Positions 52,205 through 63,700 of a DNA stretch of 64,000 bases are shown piece by piece. The notes under the pieces were generated by a model. That model made no database searches, was not told where the DNA came from, and worked only from the letters and a program-made list of their open reading frames with translations. Position 1 is the stretch's first letter. Each line of letters opens with the position of its first letter. A program made the position numbers and the translations under genes. Origin of the DNA: Odontocerum albicorne (taxonomy: Eukaryota > Arthropoda > Insecta > Trichoptera > Odontoceridae); the NCBI GenBank assembly GCA_949825065.1, contig OX463842.1, positions 1,929,501 through 1,993,500 on the forward strand, in the 5' to 3' direction.

Positions 52205-52605
52205 TCGATCATTACAAAACACATAGTAAGATCCTAAAAGTCACCCAATAGTTCAATACATTTTTAGAACTATGAAATAATTTTTCTATGCGACCGAACA
52301 AATATTCTAAAATTTTGTTCTCAGCATTCTGGAATACTCCAGAGATCGCTTTTATTTTATTTCCACTATGCTCGGATTTCAGTTTTGAAAATAAAACAAT
52401 AATCGCTTGGAGACAATAAGGTGGATGATTCGACTCTCGGAAACACAGCATTGAATGGCAGCCTTTGCAGCAAAAGAAGTGAGCAATGGCGCATTGTCGT
52501 GCAATAATTTCACGCCTCGTGACAGCCTTTCTTGACGATTTGTTTTTATGGCATCTTTGATATGTAAATTTATGACGCATAAAACTCGCTAGTAACCGAA
52601 GTGGT
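52205..52605 (-). pseudogene. Mariner transposase C-terminal fossil
   Basis: Minus-strand translation in two interleaved frames gives RLSRGVKLLHDNAPLLTSF (second catalytic-D motif, LLHDNAP), AAKAAIQCC, then after a frameshift SNHPPYCLQAIIVLFSKLKS (from the HPPYSPDLAPSD..LF..L region; the third catalytic D is lost) and EYLFGRIEKLFHSSKNVLNY. The order is that of a mariner C-terminal half. Frameshifts and a destroyed third D prove it inactive. It is unlike the subfamilies at 4074 and 29776. Confidence 0.75.
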
Positions 52606-52854
52606 TCTGTTTTTTAAGTCAATTAGTATTATAAGCGAATAAACCCAAAAAAATTTTGCTGTGGTGATTCCGGATGATGTAACTCCATCAAATCTTTTTT
52701 CGACAAAGGTTCATGATACATAATCATAATTTTATCCCCCATGACAATTGATATATGTTCATAGACGCAATACTAGTTCAGTTTTGACGAGCTGCATTTA
52801 AAATTATTTTTCTGTATTGTATTACTTCCATTGTTTACGGTAAAACCAACTAGC
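52606..52854. other. AT-rich, nothing recognised
   Basis: May contain further mariner remains upstream of the fossil but I cannot follow them. Confidence 0.25.
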
Positions 52855-53000
52855 TTAACTCAATGAGGACATTTCAACCAACCAGAAATATATTGAAAAG
52901 CCTACATAGAAAAATAGTCAGCAACCCGTTTTTTGGGTGCCATTGAAAATCGAACCCGATTATTTCGGGTGGAAGACAAGTTTTCTATCAACTTTGTCAC
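52855..53000 (-). mobile_element. tRNA-derived SINE (family S), eroded
   Basis: Inverted body (TCAATGAGGACATTTCAACC, AACCAGAAATATATTGAAA) then GGTGCCATTGAAAATCGAAC, CCGATTATTTCGGGTGGAAG and CTATCAACTTTGTCA, the inverted B and A boxes with many changes. Confidence 0.6.
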
Positions 53001-53094
53001 TTGTGATATATTTTGACATGTCAAAAGTCCAACGTATCCTTGTACCTCAAAACTAACCTGAACAAATGCACTCCTAGTCAAATAATTCTCATTC

Positions 53095-53185
53095 AATGAG
53101 AGAAGCACAGCGCAGCGTGGGCCTCGAACTGGCGACCTTGTCGACAGATATCGTGCGCATTAACTTTGCAGTTACGCACCTCGTT
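53095..53185 (-). mobile_element. tRNA-like SINE head, different family
   Basis: On the minus strand GAGGTGCGTAACTGCAAAGT, TAATGCGCACGATATCTGTC then CAAGGTCGCCAGTTCGAGGC and CCACGCTGCGC. AGTTCGAGGCCC is a B-box variant. Not a full tRNA cloverleaf. Confidence 0.45.
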
Positions 53186-53605
53186 TTACGTAGAAATACG
53201 CATGAATAATAAAACTTCTAAATTAAGTACGAGCCATAAAAAACTTACATTTGAAATATGTTATTTGTAAAAGGTATTAATCACTTATTCTAAAGTTACG
53301 TAAATTAATCCAACTATAGATCTGCAAGTTTGCATATTACTTTGAGTTCATGAATTTTACACGGAGAGAGTCTACTGTCAGCACTATCGAGAGAACACAA
53401 AATAACTATTCAGCCATATAAATTCATTCATTTCAGGAGACTACTACACAGAGATAGCGCACAGCCAATGATTAACTCGTTACATCGCTTGCAATCAGGT
53501 ATAGGAAACTCGAAAAAAAAAGTGAATGTAATATAATATAAAATTCTTTATAGTACGAGTATAAAACAATTTTATGAAGCATGGAGAAAATTATGGTCAC
53601 AATCC
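53186..53605. other. AT-rich, nothing recognised
   Basis: No gene or repeat recognised. Confidence 0.3.
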
Positions 53606-54219
53606 TTAACCTTTCCCTTCCTGTGCTAAAAAAATCCACGCGTTCCGGTGCTGTGTATTCAATAGACATCAATACACATGTAAAAATAAGCGATTTAACA
53701 TCGGAAATAAGAATATTCATAGCCAATCGCTTAAATTAATTAAATTTGAAGTCAAAAGTGACAATAATTGAAATTTAATTGCTGAAAATATGAAAAAAAA
53801 AAAACATCGACCGACGTTCACAAAACGGACGAAGAGACCACCTCAAATGGATGCCAGAGAGCTACTGAAGCGAGAGAAGCTAGTGAATTGAGATTCTATT
53901 TCTTGCGTTCCCATATACCGAAGTAAAGTGAGACGTGAATAGCGTCGCTTTCTCACCCATAGCGGGTTTTTAGAATTAATATACCTACGTCACACACACG
54001 TTTGATTGTATTGGGGAATTTATTCCCGATTTTCACAAAATATCTCTGATGTGGCCGATAAGTGCTTATTGTTATTAATATTATTTTTTTATTCAATGGG
54101 TAAATGTATTACGGAGGAATTACTAAAATCTGAACACAGTATTTATTATGTTTATAGCGATATTAAAGTTTTTAGAATCAATGTGTACTAGTTACACATC
54201 ACAGGGAAATAATGGTTAA
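53606..54219 (+). mobile_element. TTAA-flanked piggyBac-like MITE (family T, copy D)
   Basis: Exact TTAA at 53606-53609 and 54216-54219. Begins CCTTTCCCTTCCTGTGCTAA and ends CACATCACAGGGAAATAATG-like sequence. Internal blocks TTCCGGTGCTGTGTATTCAA, ATCTCTGATGTGGCCGATAA and GTATTACGGAGGAATTACTA are shared with copies A-C. No transposase; needs one in trans. Confidence 0.9.
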
Positions 54220-55089
54220 AAGTGAGGGAAATACTCAAAAGGGATGTAAAACACGTGGTTGAAGTGTTTTTGGCGACAGAAAGTTGTATTTTTTCTTCCT
54301 CATGTGCCGTGCTCGGTCCTTATGATGATGACGATCATTCTTAAGAAAATATATTTGTCTTTGGTGGCATTGAACAGTTCCTTAACAGTCTCGATACCTG
54401 TACTTTCGTAAATGTTGTGTTACAAAAACAGGTTTCTTCGATTGATTCTGCGTCAACCTACAATTTGGCCTCTCAATATTTGACCTAATAAGCAATCTTT
54501 CGACATTTTATGATGTTTAAGAGTCCTGTCTCTATATCTGCTGAGCATAGCTACTTGGTGTTTTATTTTGAATTCGATGAAACCAAGAAATTTTGAATAT
54601 TCTCCAATGAATCCACATTTCATTACTTAGAAAAGTTGTCAATGGCACTCTTTTGCAATTTTTACCACGTGAAAGGTTGTATTTTTATGTATACAAAATC
54701 AAATATTTTCTTTTAGTACCACTCTCTTGATGAAAAGGTTGGAATTATATAAGTATCAATTTTTATGATTCAATACAAGCTTTTATTTTCAATATTAAGA
54801 GAAAACCATTTAAAAAAATTCAGCAGTTAAGACGAGATCAAGGTGGATAAAGAGGTCCTATTTTATTTTATAAACAACGAGGGAATATATTGAATAAAGA
54901 ATAAAACCTATTATTTTTAAAAAGCGCAATTAGTAATAATACTTTTAATACTGCGCCGAATCCATAATAGTTTATAATTATTTGAGTTTTGTGTTTCGAT
55001 TATCTGAAAAACTTTCTGTCATTATCATTATTAAATATTTATTATCCTTACTTATAAGTAATTCTCACTAAAGATTGTTTACACCTGCC
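54220..55089. other. Intergenic, nothing supported
   Basis: 54230-54560 is slightly less AT-rich and its minus strand has open pieces (KHQVAMLSRYRDRTLKHHKM), possibly an old coding relic I cannot name. The rest is AT-rich. Confidence 0.3.
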
Positions 55090-55275
55090 GCAAGTGTAGG
55101 CTGAGATAATAGGATGCAAGGATCGCGTTGCATCCTTATCCTGGCTGCAAATACAGCGACTGGTAGCGAAGTGTTTTAGCGTTTATCATCCCCTGGCAGG
55201 AACAGATAAGGACTCGCAGGGTAACAAGGCCGTGCTTTGCGTATACTTTGTATCTACCTAGACGCATGGGAACGA
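55090..55275. promoter_or_regulatory. GC-richer block with GATA-like sites and a hairpin
   Basis: Holds AGATAATAGG, CCTTATCC, TTTATCATCC and CAGATAAGGA, matches to the GATA-factor core in both orientations within about 110 bases. The sequence GGATGCAAGGATCGCGTTGC, ATCC is a short inverted repeat. Could be an enhancer; no functional evidence. Confidence 0.3.
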
Positions 55276-56966
55276 GTGGCGAACTTTAGCTGAAAGCATT
55301 GTCGAAAGTGAAAACACTGTGTATTGAAACTCAATTAACGAAAATATGGATTTTACATGAAAAAACTCAAAATTTTTTGTTAATTGTTTGTAAAATAAAC
55401 TTTTCTACATTGGAATATATATGAAAAAAAATCCACCTCATTTTACTTTGTTTGAATTGGAATAGAAAAAAATTGCTATATATTTAATTATCCCCGATTC
55501 TCTTTCCCTTTCTACCATCTCTTAACTTTCCCTCTGACTGATGGTATCACACTTTAATTTTGATTACATACTCTTATATTGTTTATGGATTTTTTACAGG
55601 CGATTAATTATTTCAATAATTTTAGCGACCATGTAACTTCTTCTATTTACTTTGGTCTGGTTGGTTGATGAGATTACCGTCTGTAGCAATAATCCCATTA
55701 GATTGTTTTACAATGAAACATTAAATAATTATATGTAGGTTAAAAAAAAAATCGCCTTACCTTATATTTATTTAAAGTTTATAAGAAAATAAACAGTTTT
55801 TCAAGTACATTACATTGATTATAAATAACTTAATTTAGTCCAATAAAGTTATCTAAGAAAGTTATTCACAAAAAATCGCACTTATATATGAAGCAATAAA
55901 AAACTATAATAAAACATAATATAAATAGAAATAGAGGAAATTCTAGAACATAGAAAGAAAAAAATAGAAGTCAAAGATAAGTAGAATAATTATATATAAT
56001 CTATCACTTATGTTATTCACTCAATAACTTACCCTAAAAATCCATTAATCCTTTCAGGTTAGGAAGAAAATAATTCAAGGGTTGTCTTACACAATATAAT
56101 GCCTGTCGTTATACACTCCTAATTCATTTTAGCTCCGTTTGTTTGACCCATTTTACTGCTATTTTTTCCACTTCGATTGGACTAGGTGATTCGCTTTTGT
56201 CTCTCTATGTTATGGCATACGAACGACATACCCAAACCACCGTTAGTAAGTTTTCTCTTTTTAACAGAATACCAATCTTGATTTTGGAAGATTTTCTACC
56301 CTACCCTTTTAAGTGAATTAAATAAATAAAATCCACTGCTTGTACTGTAGGGTAGAAATAAAGGGCTCTAAAAACTTAACCACAAATCTAGTTTTAAAAT
56401 AAAATATTTCGTCACGATCTTTTACATTTCGAGTTTAGATATATAAGAGACGTCTTATTATTTCGACTTGTAAATACTGATTAGACTTTTAAATACCGAG
56501 TAAGTTATATAATTGATAAAACAATGTCTTCTTTCCACCGGACCAATAAATATTACCCGCGATGTTTTCTGCAGTGTTCAAACAGATGTTCAAATTACTT
56601 AAGTATGATATATACTTTAAATGAGGCATAATGATTAACAAGTACTGTGATGCAGTACCGTGCCGAGGATGTTATGCGCCCGAAAATAAGACATGCAAGT
56701 AATGTATCCTTGCAAAAAACATAATACAAGCTAAGCGTCGGGTGAGAAATAACGGTGCCGAAATACCAAGAAGCATGAATTTCAGGAGACATTTTAAGCA
56801 TACTTGATATATTACTTTTTTATATTTTCCATGAGTGTTATATACTCGTATATTGTACAATATGATATTTTGTACAAATAACACAAAATTATTAAGCATG
56901 CAAAAATCAGAAATTTTTCAGAATATTTAATAATAAATTTACTAATTAAGCCTGAAAGAGCCTCAG
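55276..56966. other. Long AT-rich stretch, nothing supported
   Basis: No gene or repeat family recognised. Frames at 56595-56899 (minus) are short and AT-driven. Confidence 0.3.
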
Positions 56967-57004
56967 GATAGGAGATAAAAACACTCATAGCGTGGATTAA
57001 TGTA
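56967..57004 (+). repeat. Half copy of the 45723-45833 palindromic MITE
   Basis: GGATAGGAGATAAAAACACT then CATAGCGTGGATTAATGTA matches one arm of the palindrome with a few changes. Confidence 0.55.
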
Positions 57005-57049
57005 ATAAATGTAATAAAAAATTAATTATTATTAAATATTTTAACCTTT

Positions 57050-57379
57050 TTTATTTTATTAAACAAAGTAATATATTGTACAAATATTTGTCAAGTCTTT
57101 ACCTATATACAAATTTATTACTTAACTAATCTTATTTATATATTATAATTTATGAACTTACTTAATCTTATTTTCCTACATGGCATTTTATTTTTATTTT
57201 TGTATAATTTTAATATATGATTTCTTAGAAATAATTAACACCTAAATACTACTTATACCTAGATAACAATTCTTACAACTAATTATTTAGCAAGAACAAG
57301 TCCACTCGTCACTTGTATTCCATCACATTCACTCAGACCTTGGTCGTCTCAGCTAATACTGTAGGTGGACTAGTCAGGC
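57050..57379 (-). mobile_element. 3' end of a retroelement-like repeat (family A, copy 2) with target duplication
   Basis: Inverted match to 1-358. Flanked by the exact 10-bp direct repeat TTTAACCTTT at 57040-57049 and 57380-57389. The low end is the A-rich tail (TTTTATTTTATTAAACAAAG), the high end is CTGTAGGTGGACTAGTCAGG. A truncated 5' end, A-rich 3' end and target duplication are marks of target-primed retrotransposition. Confidence 0.8.
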
Positions 57380-57389
57380 TTTAACCTTT

Positions 57390-57539
57390 GAAACCCTTGA
57401 AAAAGTAATAAATTAGTTTGAAAATTAATAAATTAGTTTTTAACATATTTATAAAAAGTTTTTAACTTTCTAGCATTTAAAAGTGAAAATGTGATACCTA
57501 CTTATAGAGCTTGCATTCCTCACATTATATCATTTACTT
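57390..57539. other. AT-rich, nothing recognised
   Basis: A short direct repeat AAATTAGTTT near 57400-57440. Confidence 0.3.
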
Positions 57540-57660
57540 TTTGAGAAAGAAGAGGCACACCCTTATCCACGATTATAACTTTTACCTCATCCACATCCAT
57601 ACATCTCGTCATACATAACCACCTGTTATACACTTATCACATTAACCTTAGTTAATATAT
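57540..57660 (-). pseudogene. LINE tail relic (family L)
   Basis: AAAGAAGAGGCACACCC, TTTACCTCATCCACATCCAT and ACATCTCGTCATACATAACC match the inverted end of family L tails. About 120 bases without a frame. Confidence 0.45.
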
Positions 57661-58264
57661 ATCCAGTTTCAACCCCTCTCTTGATTTGATCATCTTCGCT
57701 TTCCATTAGTAGTAAATAGGGCAACTTATATGGCACCGTTAAGAGAGTAGATTGTTCACAAAGTCACTCTAAATTGAAATTGAGACCCACTTTTAATGCC
57801 AGATTAAAACTATTTAAACATCAATATATTTATATGTAAATTTAGTGTTAATATAGATAGGTGGTGGCATCTGCCATTAGATTAAGGTACTTCCCCAAAT
57901 TTGAATATGTATATAAAAACATGTATGGTGATAAAACCAGAGAAAACTTACCAAGGAAAAACGAACATTTAAAGATCTTCCAATATGTGATATTAACAAT
58001 TCGGCTTTAGGTGTAGACAATTGTATGTGTGTAGTTTTCATATACTCGCATGTTTTGATAAGACTTCCCGAACATTGTAGTTAGTACTTCCATAATCTGC
58101 GCACATCACCCATATCTCTAGCACATGGACAAACCATTTCGTGCCACAGAACCAGCAACAGTAAAATCCTTTTAATAATACTCTGCCGTATTGGATCGAT
58201 TCGAAACAGTCAATTTATTCTATTAAAAAGTAATTTACCCCAAAGTTATACTCCTCTCCAAAGG
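57661..58264. other. Intergenic, nothing recognised
   Basis: No gene or repeat recognised before the satellite starts. Confidence 0.3.
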
Positions 58265-59132
58265 AACATATCTCAGACAGACATTCTTAAGATATAATGG
58301 AGACATCACATTGAGGGATTTAATGTAAACAGACAAAGTTTGCAATCAATCCGTTTGCGACAACATCTCTCAGGCAGAAATTCTAATGATACAATGGAGA
58401 CATCACATTGAGGGATTTAATGTAAACAGACAAAGTTTGCAATCAATCCGTTTGCGACAACATCTCTCAGACAGAAATTCTAATGATACAATGGAGACAT
58501 CACATTGAGGGATTTAATGTAAACAGACAAAGTTTGCAATCAATCCGTTTGCGACAACATCTCTTAGACAGAAATTCTAATGATACAATGGAGACATCAC
58601 ATTGAGGGATTTAATGTAAACAGACAAAGTTTGCAATCAATCCGTTTGCGACAACATCTCTTAGACAGAAATTCTAATGATACAATGGAGACATCACATT
58701 GAGGGATTTAATGTAAACAGACAAAGTTTGCAATCAATCCGTTTGCGACAACATCTCTCAGACAGAAATTCTAATGATACAATGGAGACATCACATTGAG
58801 GGATTTAATGTAAACAGACAAAGTTTGCAATCAATCCGTTTGCGACAACATCTCTCAGACAGAAATTCTAATGATACAATGGAGACATCACATTGATGGA
58901 TTTAATGTAAACATACAAAGTTTGCAATCAATCCGTTTGCGATAACATCTCTCAGACAGAGATTCTAAAGATATAATGGAGACATCACATTGAGGGAATT
59001 TAATGTAAACATACAAAGTTTGCAATCAATCCGTTTGCGATAACATCTCTCAGACAGAGATTCTAAAGATATAATGGAGACATCACATTGAGGGAATTTA
59101 ATGTAAACAAAGTTTGCAATCAATCCGTTTGT
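58265..59132 (+). repeat. 97-bp satellite array, nine units
   Basis: The period is 97 bases; GAGACATCACATTGAGGGAT recurs at about 58300, 58397, 58494, 58591, 58688, 58785 and so on. Units 2-6 are almost identical to each other, while units at both edges (with AAGATATAATGG and CATACAAAG variants) are diverged. The last unit is shortened by a six-base deletion (GTAAACAAAGTTTGC). Confidence 0.95.
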
Positions 59133-59649
59133 GTCACTTAAACTGATGTAGACTTTTTTTGCAATGGACTATTATGACAATAGTTTTAAAATTTTTGATA
59201 ATACATTTTTAGTTTTTAGTTGCTCTTCTTCTCATGTACTTGAAATACCAGAATATTTGTATTCTTGATAGTGAAATAATTTTGAAACTAAAAATAATCA
59301 CTTAGTGGACAAAAACAGATTCATCCCTTTATATAATATTTCTCATCAAAGTAGGTATATTATAAAAATTATGTATTGTTTTTATTCAATAGGCATTTCT
59401 GATTTTAAGCTCAATTACTAGGTGAAATTATTCCTCAAAATTCTCATTTTGCTTTTCTTACTATATCTTTCAATTATTTTTTTGACCTACCTTGTCCACG
59501 CTCTCCACATATTTTAAATAAATATACCTAGCTATACGTGGTTGTTTTTTTAAGGCTTGTACAGTCCATTCATTGGATGATTTCTAAGCATCTCTTGATT
59601 TTTTATTAGTTTGATTTAAAATATCGTCTCTCATAAATAGTTATCCTTC
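59133..59649. other. AT-rich, nothing recognised
   Basis: No gene or repeat recognised. Confidence 0.3.
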
Positions 59650-59835
59650 ATCTATTATTTATAGTTAAGGCATTAACATTGTGGATTTTTAATTAAAACC
59701 ATTGTAATTTGTTCGAAAGAAATTCAGTATTTTTTGTGCTCCCCTGATGATGAGGGGAAAACCTTGAAACCGGTAGATTTATACCGTTACAAAAAGTGGA
59801 ATTAACAGTGTTTGACAAAAACAAATTACAAAACT
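59650..59835 (+). mobile_element. Penelope-like element arm with hammerhead-like core (family P)
   Basis: Starts with an inverted outer end (TATAGTTAAGGCATTAACAT, TGTGG) shortly followed by the plus arm TTTGTGCTCCCCTGATGATG, AGGGGAAAACCTTGAAACCG, GTAGATTTATACCGTTAC. It is a palindrome with most of the left arm deleted. The core CTGATGA/GAAACCGGTA is intact. Confidence 0.8.
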
Positions 59836-59904
59836 ATCCTTTACCTATTATTTATACTTTATCACTTACCAAAAAACCATTTATACACAGGATTTTTTAA
59901 AGTT

Positions 59905-60015
59905 TTGTAAGACTCGTGTCTTTCTACCCTAGGACGGCAGGTTTGATTCCTGTTGATACCCATTTTTTTTCAAAAGGGGATTCAGTCTAGTTTTCACTTC
60001 ATACTTACCTCTTCA
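59905..60015 (+). mobile_element. tRNA-derived SINE (family S), partial
   Basis: GACTCGTGTCTTTCTACCCT, AGGACGGCAGGTTTGATTCC, TGTTGATACCCATTTTTTT. B box and linker are good; the A-box part is missing. Confidence 0.65.
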
Positions 60016-60184
60016 TACTTTCTCTTAGGAATGTTTGAAGGATTAAACAATACAAGATGTCTTCGGTATCTATGTAAGAAAATCAATTAACTTTCTTAGA
60101 ATAGACTGTTCCATTAATCCAATGGTAAAATCCTTTGTATTCCAACACGTCATACATTATTCTATACATCATATTTCGTGATTC
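60016..60184. other. AT-rich, nothing recognised
   Basis: May include some SINE 3' body; not clear. Confidence 0.25.
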
Positions 60185-61325
60185 ATTTGGCTCGACTTCG
60201 GAATAATCTTCCTATACTTAAGAAAATTTAGCATGGTCCCTGTGACGTTTCACAAATTTACCCTAATACAACCTTGTAACGACGGTCAGTAATTTTAATT
60301 ATTTTATCAACTTCTGTTTTATCGATTTTATCAATATCTGTATTGGCGAGATACACATGTTGATAAGCGCAACCCAAAGGCAACATTTTCTTGACAATAA
60401 TCACGACTTAAAGTTTAGAACCACTGGATTAGGGGCATTACTCACAGTTTATTGCAGTTTACTAGAGAAAATGTAGCATGGTCCCTCTGACAGTTCACAA
60501 ATTTGTCCCAATACAACCTTGTAACGACGTTCAGTAGGTAATTTTAATTATTTTATCAACTTTAATATAAGCCTCGATTCTAATAAATAGCAAGTTATTT
60601 AGGTAAATACATTACATAAAACTAACAATAATGACAAATGAATACATCTTGTTACAAATTAGCAAAAATATGTCAGTTTGTTAAAATCAAAAAATATTTG
60701 ACGACGTTCGTCAAAAGTCACTACGTTAGTCTACATTGGCCAGGGATGGGTATACGATAATTGGATTTTCGATTTTTTTATACATAAAATTACATGTTCG
60801 TAATTATTATTAATTCATAGTGGATCTTGACCTATTTAAAAATAGATACCAATTAAACAATACATTAGAAGGTCAGTATAATGAAAATTAGGAATTAAAA
60901 CGTCAGTTTAGAAAAAAACTATTTTTCGACTTTTAAAAAAACGATTAAATAAAAAAAAAACTATTTTACTCCATCCCTTTGAGACATGACATTTCAAACG
61001 TCACAGGGACCATGCTACATTTTCTTGAGTATAGTTTAATTTCATGTGCTTAATTCATGTGTATTCTTAAGAAAAACTAAAGAAACGGTATTTGTGTCAA
61101 TTTATGCCTGGTCCTTAAGTCCTTAACACTTAAGTCCTTAAGTATTCCCATTCATCTTGCTATTTTCCTTGAGATTTATGTTTTATTTGAATTTGTGTTA
61201 CCTTTACTCTAGCATTCTTTTCATTTTCTGTGTTTAAAACGTGGTTATAGATACCAATAAAAAAAATTATACAAAATCAGTTTGGCTGGAAGAATTGAAT
61301 TTAAAGCAATAAATCCGCAAGACAT
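60185..61325 (+). repeat. Dispersed repeat (family E, copy 2), split by an inverted-repeat element
   Basis: The left piece GGCTCGACTTCGGAATAATC matches 48733 onward. After the inverted-repeat element, TATTTTCCTTGAGATTTATG, ATAGATACCAATAAAAAAAA and AAGCAATAAATCCGC continue the match up to about 61325. Confidence 0.5.
60212..61034. mobile_element. Transposon-like element with 39-bp inverted repeats
   Basis: Ends CTATACTTAAGAAAATTTAG, CATGGTCCCTGTGACGTTT (60212-60250) and its inverse at 60996-61034, two mismatches. A second, diverged copy of the left end starts at about 60461 (AGAGAAAATGTAGCATGGTC) with the next 80 bases, so the left end is duplicated inside. No transposase frame. No target duplication found. 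Confidence 0.65.
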
Positions 61326-62030
61326 AGGTGTGTGTCTTACGGATTTATTTTATTTAATTATTTTAATTCTTACACGGAAGTGTTAAAATAAATAAAATCT
61401 TATTTAGGGCTAGTTACAAGAAGCAACCACTTGGTAATAAATCTAACAGGTTGTACGTCCAAAAATAGATTAAATTTTTTCTCAAATAACTGCAGATTTG
61501 TTTTTAATTCAATAAAGGTAAGATCATTTTTGATAACATGCAAATCACGCTCCAAAAATCAAATGATATTTGCAAAATTATAAAAAAGCTAAGTTCGCGT
61601 TAATTTTTGTATTTAAAAAATTTAATTAAGCAATCAAGTAATGAAATTGAAACAATAAAATATTAAAAAGATTATTTCATCACGTCTGGCGGGAGAGGAA
61701 TATTTTATCTAGTTTTTTTAATGATCATGGGATAATTTATTATATATCACCTTTTAGAGACCAGACTCTCCTCAATGGGTCGTACTGACGATTCGAGAAA
61801 CTTTTATTGACAGATTAAAAATATTACTAAAAAAAAAAGTTAAGTGTCACTTAGTCCACTCAAAAAAGTGATATCATATCAAGTGATTCCCAAAGTTGCA
61901 CAAGTCATCTGTATGTCTAACACTTTGAAGCAGACAATGATCGATCTAATTGAAAAATTGTTAGATAAAGGGAACGTTAACGAAAAATAAATGTGATCGA
62001 ATAATTAATTAAATTAAATATTATAAATAT
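61326..62030. other. AT-rich, nothing recognised
   Basis: No gene or repeat recognised. Confidence 0.3.
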
Positions 62031-62330
62031 GCCAAAACCCGTACGATGGTTGTCGTCAAAGAAAGAATACGAGAATTTAATTTTGAATACGAGAGAGCAA
62101 GAGAGGAATACATGGATTCTCTCAGAAAGTAATTCGAAATTTGAATCTCGGTGGGTCCGTGATAACTGAACGAATTTTAAATACCTAGCTTACAATTTTT
62201 GAACCGGTGTAAAAGGGGACGATGTACAAATGATATATATATAAACAAATTCTATATTTATGAATATATATTTTCATAAATGTAGAATTTGTTTTACTTC
62301 CGTCAACATTTCACGGGCTGCAACTAGTTA
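62031..62330 (+). repeat. 300-bp direct duplication, first copy
   Basis: Runs from GCCAAAACCCGTACGATGGT to TTTCACGGGCTGCAACTAGT. Near its end a hairpin AACAAATTCTATATTTATGA / TCATAAATGTAGAATTTGTT is almost perfect. Contains only a short ATATATATA stretch. Confidence 0.9.
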
Positions 62331-62342
62331 TAGTATAAAAAG

Positions 62343-62733
<391 letters not shown>

Positions 62734-62942
62734 AATATTATGCAAGAATAATATAGTTCTTGCAATAAAAAGATACAATGTTATCAACTTAAACTAAACA
62801 AGAAATGCACTATAAATATTATGGAAATTGTGCACAATACAAAATACCTAAATGGTCTAAAACGGAATTTCGTACTTAGAATGTGATGATATGTACATGA
62901 AATATAATGTTTTTAATAATGTGATGATCTTAAAATGACAAT

Positions 62943-63158
62943 TTTCTTCTTCTTCCCAGTGTCATGTGAGGTCCCCCCAACGTTGAATATCACGTGAGAG
63001 TAGGCATCTTTGTTCCCGGCAGCCCGAAAAAGATCCCCAACGCCCCTTATACCAGTCCAATCACGTATATTGCGGAACCAGGAGATTTGCCTCGTGCCAA
63101 CACCTCTTCGACCCTCTATTTTGCCTTGGATGATCAGGTGCAGTAATTTGTACTTTGC
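62943..63158 (-). mobile_element. 5'-truncated RTE-type LINE, 216 bp, with target duplication
   Basis: Flanked by ATGACAAT at 62935-62942 and 63159-63166. The minus-strand frame reads AKYKLLHLIIQGKIEGRRGV, WFRNIRDWTGIRGVGDLFRA and SHVIFNVGGTSHDT, then a stop and the (GAA)n tail, closely matching the last 70 residues of the intact RTE at 30406-33390 (KYAILQLVMKGKIEGRRGVG). Only the C-terminus was inserted. Confidence 0.92.
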
Positions 63159-63166
63159 ATGACAAT

Positions 63167-63700
63167 CTAAGCTCAATTAATTAGGCTGTGGAGTTCTTTG
63201 TATCTATCATTGAAAAAAAAAAAGGTATATAAATTTTAAAAAATCATTTTCATTTGATTGTTAGAATGCATATAAATATTCAAATTAATATTCAATTCAC
63301 CCTTAATTTACAGCATTTTTTTCGTGCAATGCATTATGTTATATGTAAATATTTCATAATTTGTTAAAGGGAAACCTTCAGAATAAACAATAAAGCCACG
63401 GCCACCCACCGCGGCGGCCCCATTGAGCCCCATTGAACTGTATTTAAGTCAAAATCTCCATATGAAAGCCCATTCAATCTTCTGCCAAGAACCGACTTCA
63501 AAAGACTGATTCCTTCACACAACCTGAAGTATGAAATCGAATACTGAAACAATATAAATCGCAGCTTAGTCAGAGAAACTGTATAAAAAAACTTAACCAT
63601 ATTTAATACGAGAAAATTTTTTTTTTGAATCTTTTGGCATATGTGTCATGTATTCACTTGAGAACCTTTTGATTAGTACAATGCTTGTGGACCGCATTTG
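63167..63700. other. Intergenic with a GC-richer patch
   Basis: 63395-63540 is less AT-rich (CACGGCCACCCACCGCGGCG, GCCCCATTGAGCCCCATTGA). The minus frame over it (63364-63600) is unrecognised. Confidence 0.3.

Noticed and set aside
58265..59132. CRISPR-like regular array
   Set aside because: Units are contiguous 97-bp copies without unique spacers in an evidently eukaryotic region; it is a satellite.
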